From: Engraulis encrasicolus
Taxonomy: Eukaryota; Chordata; Actinopteri; Clupeiformes; Engraulidae
Length of the DNA stretch: 64,000 nucleotides
NCBI RefSeq assembly: GCF_034702125.1
Contig: NC_085878.1
Span: forward strand, 15,772,240-15,836,239
Direction of reading: 5' to 3'
This document shows positions 61,250 to 64,000 of the stretch, piece after piece (the first letter of the stretch is position 1; every line of letters begins with the position of its first letter). A program made the translations under genes and the position numbers. Below the pieces are notes generated by a model, which was not told the DNA's origin, made no database searches, and saw nothing but the letters and a program-made list of their open reading frames with translations.

Positions 61250-62977
61250 GTGAGTGGCAGCCAGTCACCAGCAGCCGATAGCTTTCAACGCTGTGCACCG
61301 CCAGCCTTTACAAGCCCACCATAAAAGATGTGAATCTGTGAGCAGCATTTTGCATTAGAGGCTATATAGCACACAGCCAAGTGGAAGTCAAAGTCAACGT
61401 TTCCACCTTTATCTTCGCATGCCTTTAGAATGCGTGTGGAATTCCTGCAGGTGGTTCTATCTGGCCTGAGAAGCCTTCAGTAAGACAAAGAGGCAGGCTC
61501 ATGCGCTCTCTACATGTGATAGCAAATCACATGGCACATGTGTACCAAGCAACCATTCCGCACCCATCAAAGCATACAGATTATCTGCATATTTAACCAT
61601 ATTCAAATTATGTTTCTTTTTTTTTTTTTGGCTTAGTACTTATATCGTCTTTTAATGTTTACTGAAGTGCACACAGTGCAATGCACAAATAATGTGCAAG
61701 AAAAGTGTTCTATGTAAAAACACCTATGCAAACCCACTAAGTACGCAGGCAGACAGATAGACAAATAACACAGGTAATATAAGCCAATCAGACTTGGTCA
61801 GAGTGGTAGAGATAGTGTACTGAGTGGAGGCAGTGTCAGTGCAGATATGCAGAGTATGGTATTGTCAACTAGTATGCAATAGAGGTAGTGTGACATACTG
61901 GACAAATACAGTAGAGGTAGTGTCAGTGCAAATATGGAGTATGTAGTGTTAAATGGTATGCATATATACAAGTATAGGAATTACCTTGATAAACATTTAG
62001 AATGGATGGGGTAATGGCCTTGTGTATATGTACAGTATAGTCTTTGCTACTAATTGTCATATAATACTACGGTATAGTCTACAACTGTTGGTGCTTGGAT
62101 TTTGGAATTTTGTATAAAAAAAACGATCATTCAATCATGTGTACCATTATGGAAACTATTCAGAAGAATGTCCACATTGAATATGTTGGACTATACTGCC
62201 GTACCAAACAAGAACGCAGTAACACTTCCTGGTAAAGCGGCCAGACAACTGTATTGTAGGTAAAGTGATGGTGACACTTCCAATCTGATACTTTTTTAGA
62301 ATGGAAATGTGTGCACTCACAAGGGAAAAGAACAACATTCATATGTCTTTTCACCACAAAAAAAAAAACAGTTTCATTGATAAGTGCAGTAACATAACTT
62401 ACTGCGTTATAACTTATAGCTTATAAGACGTAACCTCGTAAAACCACAGACCTGCGTGAACATCCTTACTGCATTCTATTTTTGAAATATTTTGGATTTT
62501 TATAGCTGCATTTTCAAGGCGATTTTTGTCTGAAACGGATTGGGCCAAACTATTCTGTAACAAGACAAAGGACGTATTATATCAGTCCATTTTTGGTCTA
62601 AAATCAATTTCGACCAGATATGCAGTTACTGCGTTCTTGTTTGGTATGGCAGTATAAACCAAACACAGTTGTAATGTACAGTAATTAACACCACTTACAT
62701 ATATCACTGCTGAACTGAAGAAAAAAATTCATGCTCCATGTACACGTAGCATGCGTGACCTGTGGTATACACAGAACGTTTGGTGGTTACAATGATGTAT
62801 TGTCCATAGCACTTCAATATGCATAATCATGCACAGCACATACAGTGCTAATTTAATGACAAGCTATTGTTTTGGCCGTGACATGCACTATGGCAGGCCA
62901 GCAAATGTGATTACATGGCAGTGGTGTCCATACGGCCGTCATGGTGATTGATGTGCTGTTTTCATGTGGGCTTGCAG
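61250..62977 (+). other. gramd2a: gramd2a intron with a TA-flanked MITE
   Basis: A GTGAGT...CTTGCAG intron of about 1.7 kb and phase 0. Its only clear internal feature is the inverted-repeat element at 62196-62652. Confidence 0.88.
62196..62652. mobile_element. Tc1/mariner-like MITE flanked by TA
   Basis: Left end CTGCCGTACCAAACAAGAAC then GCAGTAAC; right end, reverse-complemented, CTGCCATACCAAACAAGAAC then GCAGTAAC. That is about 28 bp with one mismatch. Both flanks read TATA, consistent with a TA target duplication. The 457-bp body encodes no transposase. Confidence 0.78.
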
Positions 62978-63076
62978 GTGGCCATCCCGGTGGTGTCTGT
63001 GCGCCTGGTGAAGAAACACAAGACAGCGGGCCTGGTGCCCAACGGCCTGGCTATCACCACAGACACTGGCCAGAAG
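62978..63076 (+). CDS. gramd2a: gramd2a coding exon, second half of the GRAM domain
   Basis: A 99-bp exon of exactly 33 codons, phase 0 in and out, with acceptor TTGCAG and donor AAG|GTGAGG. It encodes VAIPVVSVRLVKKHKTAGLV then PNGLAITTDTGQK, matching the GRAMD2A segment IPVVSV-x-x-(I/V)KKHK...PNGLAITT. The basic KKHK cluster is consistent with phosphoinositide binding. The remaining exons, including the C-terminal membrane anchor expected for this family, lie beyond the window. Confidence 0.93.
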
Positions 63077-64000
63077 GTGAGGAAGCATGCCGCATGGCAC
63101 GTTTAACATGCAAACATTGCATTTAGTGTTGCTGGCATGTTCAACTAGATTGGTTCAAATGAGTTGTGCATAGGGACTAGTCCTCTTTGATCTATGTAGA
63201 CTTAGGTGACCTTGGGCCAGAACAGTTAAGTCAGTTCACCCTCTTCTCTTCCCCACGTTAATGTTTTTTTCCTAAGCTGACTGAGATGCCTGGAGAGTGC
63301 TGGTTGACAAACTGTCGCTTGAACTTCAAGTTATGAGTTCAACTCCACAACGCTTCGACCCCTAGACAAACTCTCAGAACATTAGGTCACAGCTACGCTA
63401 TATTTATGCTTTAGTGTGGGTGACATTTGTGCATAAGTTGACAGCAAAAGAGTAATGAATGGCACAAAATGTCCTCGGAATACTTCAGCGTGTTGACCTC
63501 TGTGCCTGTCAGGCAGGTTCACTTTTGAAAGCCTGTAGGTCAAAATATTGTGTGCCAGATCCACCTTGGGAGCTTGTGGGAACAGTGTTGACAACCTCTA
63601 TTTTTTCTGCTGTGAGGTCTTTTGTGTATCAGTGGCTGGTGGGTTACGCATTTTTATTCTTAAAGTTTGCAGACTGAGTTACACCTTAATTTCTAAAGCT
63701 TAAAAAGGATAGAAAACACAGACCTGTGCTGGTTGGCTGTGCTGTGAAGCTCTTGCAAAGGGGAAGTGGTTTTGAAAAAGGAGCCTCAAGCCTAGGTGAT
63801 GAGGAGATAAGGGGACAGAGGCAGCAGCCATTTTAGAAACAAAGGCCTGTCAACAAGCGCAGGTGGCTTTGGAAAAAAGGGCCAAGCTAATGTAAATCGC
63901 CGGCTCAGCTCAGTACTTTGGTTATGCTGAAGGGGTTTCAAGGTGACTCGTCGGCATCTATTTTGGGCCTATTTTTCCCCTCACTGTCGTCACGTTAGAA
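63077..64000 (+). other. gramd2a: gramd2a intron, incomplete
   Basis: This begins at GTGAGG and runs to the window end. I see no exon or clear repeat. The expected next exon (YIFVSLLSRD-like sequence) is not present here. Confidence 0.8.

Overview
This is a vertebrate nuclear genomic window, most likely from a teleost fish. Evidence: two multi-exon protein genes with GT-AG (and one GC-AG) introns; long AT-rich introns; many long dinucleotide microsatellites; and a population of short inverted-repeat DNA transposons of the kind common in ray-finned fish. I cannot name the species. There are no prokaryotic operons, CRISPR arrays, rRNA or tRNA genes that I can support.

Layout, all on the + strand. 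Bases 1-22456 are a long intron of a zinc-finger 609 (znf609) gene; its first large coding exon lies upstream of the window. Six coding exons of znf609 follow (22457-22685, 29607-29694, 31529-33929, 34211-34562, 34833-35249, 35509-35582). They encode 1186 residues in one continuous frame. A last exon that is all 3'UTR starts at 36954 and probably ends near 41065 after tandem AATAAA signals. An intergenic stretch of about 8 kb (41066-49633) holds a hAT-like MITE and a possible upstream exon. From 49634 the 5' half of a GRAM-domain gene (gramd2a) begins: exons 49634-49747, 57773-57830, 59369-59441, 61146-61249 and 62978-63076, with the 3' half beyond the window.

Function, from family knowledge: ZNF609 is a nuclear transcription regulator reported to associate with cohesin loading and Integrator factors, and its human first coding exon is the source of circ-ZNF609. 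GRAMD2A is an endoplasmic reticulum protein that marks ER-plasma membrane contact sites through PI(4,5)P2 binding by its GRAM domain. Nothing in the window suggests they act together. Their direct adjacency does mirror the ZNF608-GRAMD2B neighbourhood, which suggests an ancestral linkage older than the vertebrate genome duplications.

The most notable sequence-level observations are: a GC-AG intron required by reading frame in gramd2a; an in-frame alternative first exon for gramd2a beside a duplicated CCAAT-box module; microsatellites that form the pyrimidine or UG tract of three 3' splice sites; a tandemly duplicated 5' splice site in znf609; a pure CAG13 polyglutamine tract; and several complete MITEs with visible terminal repeats and target-site duplications.
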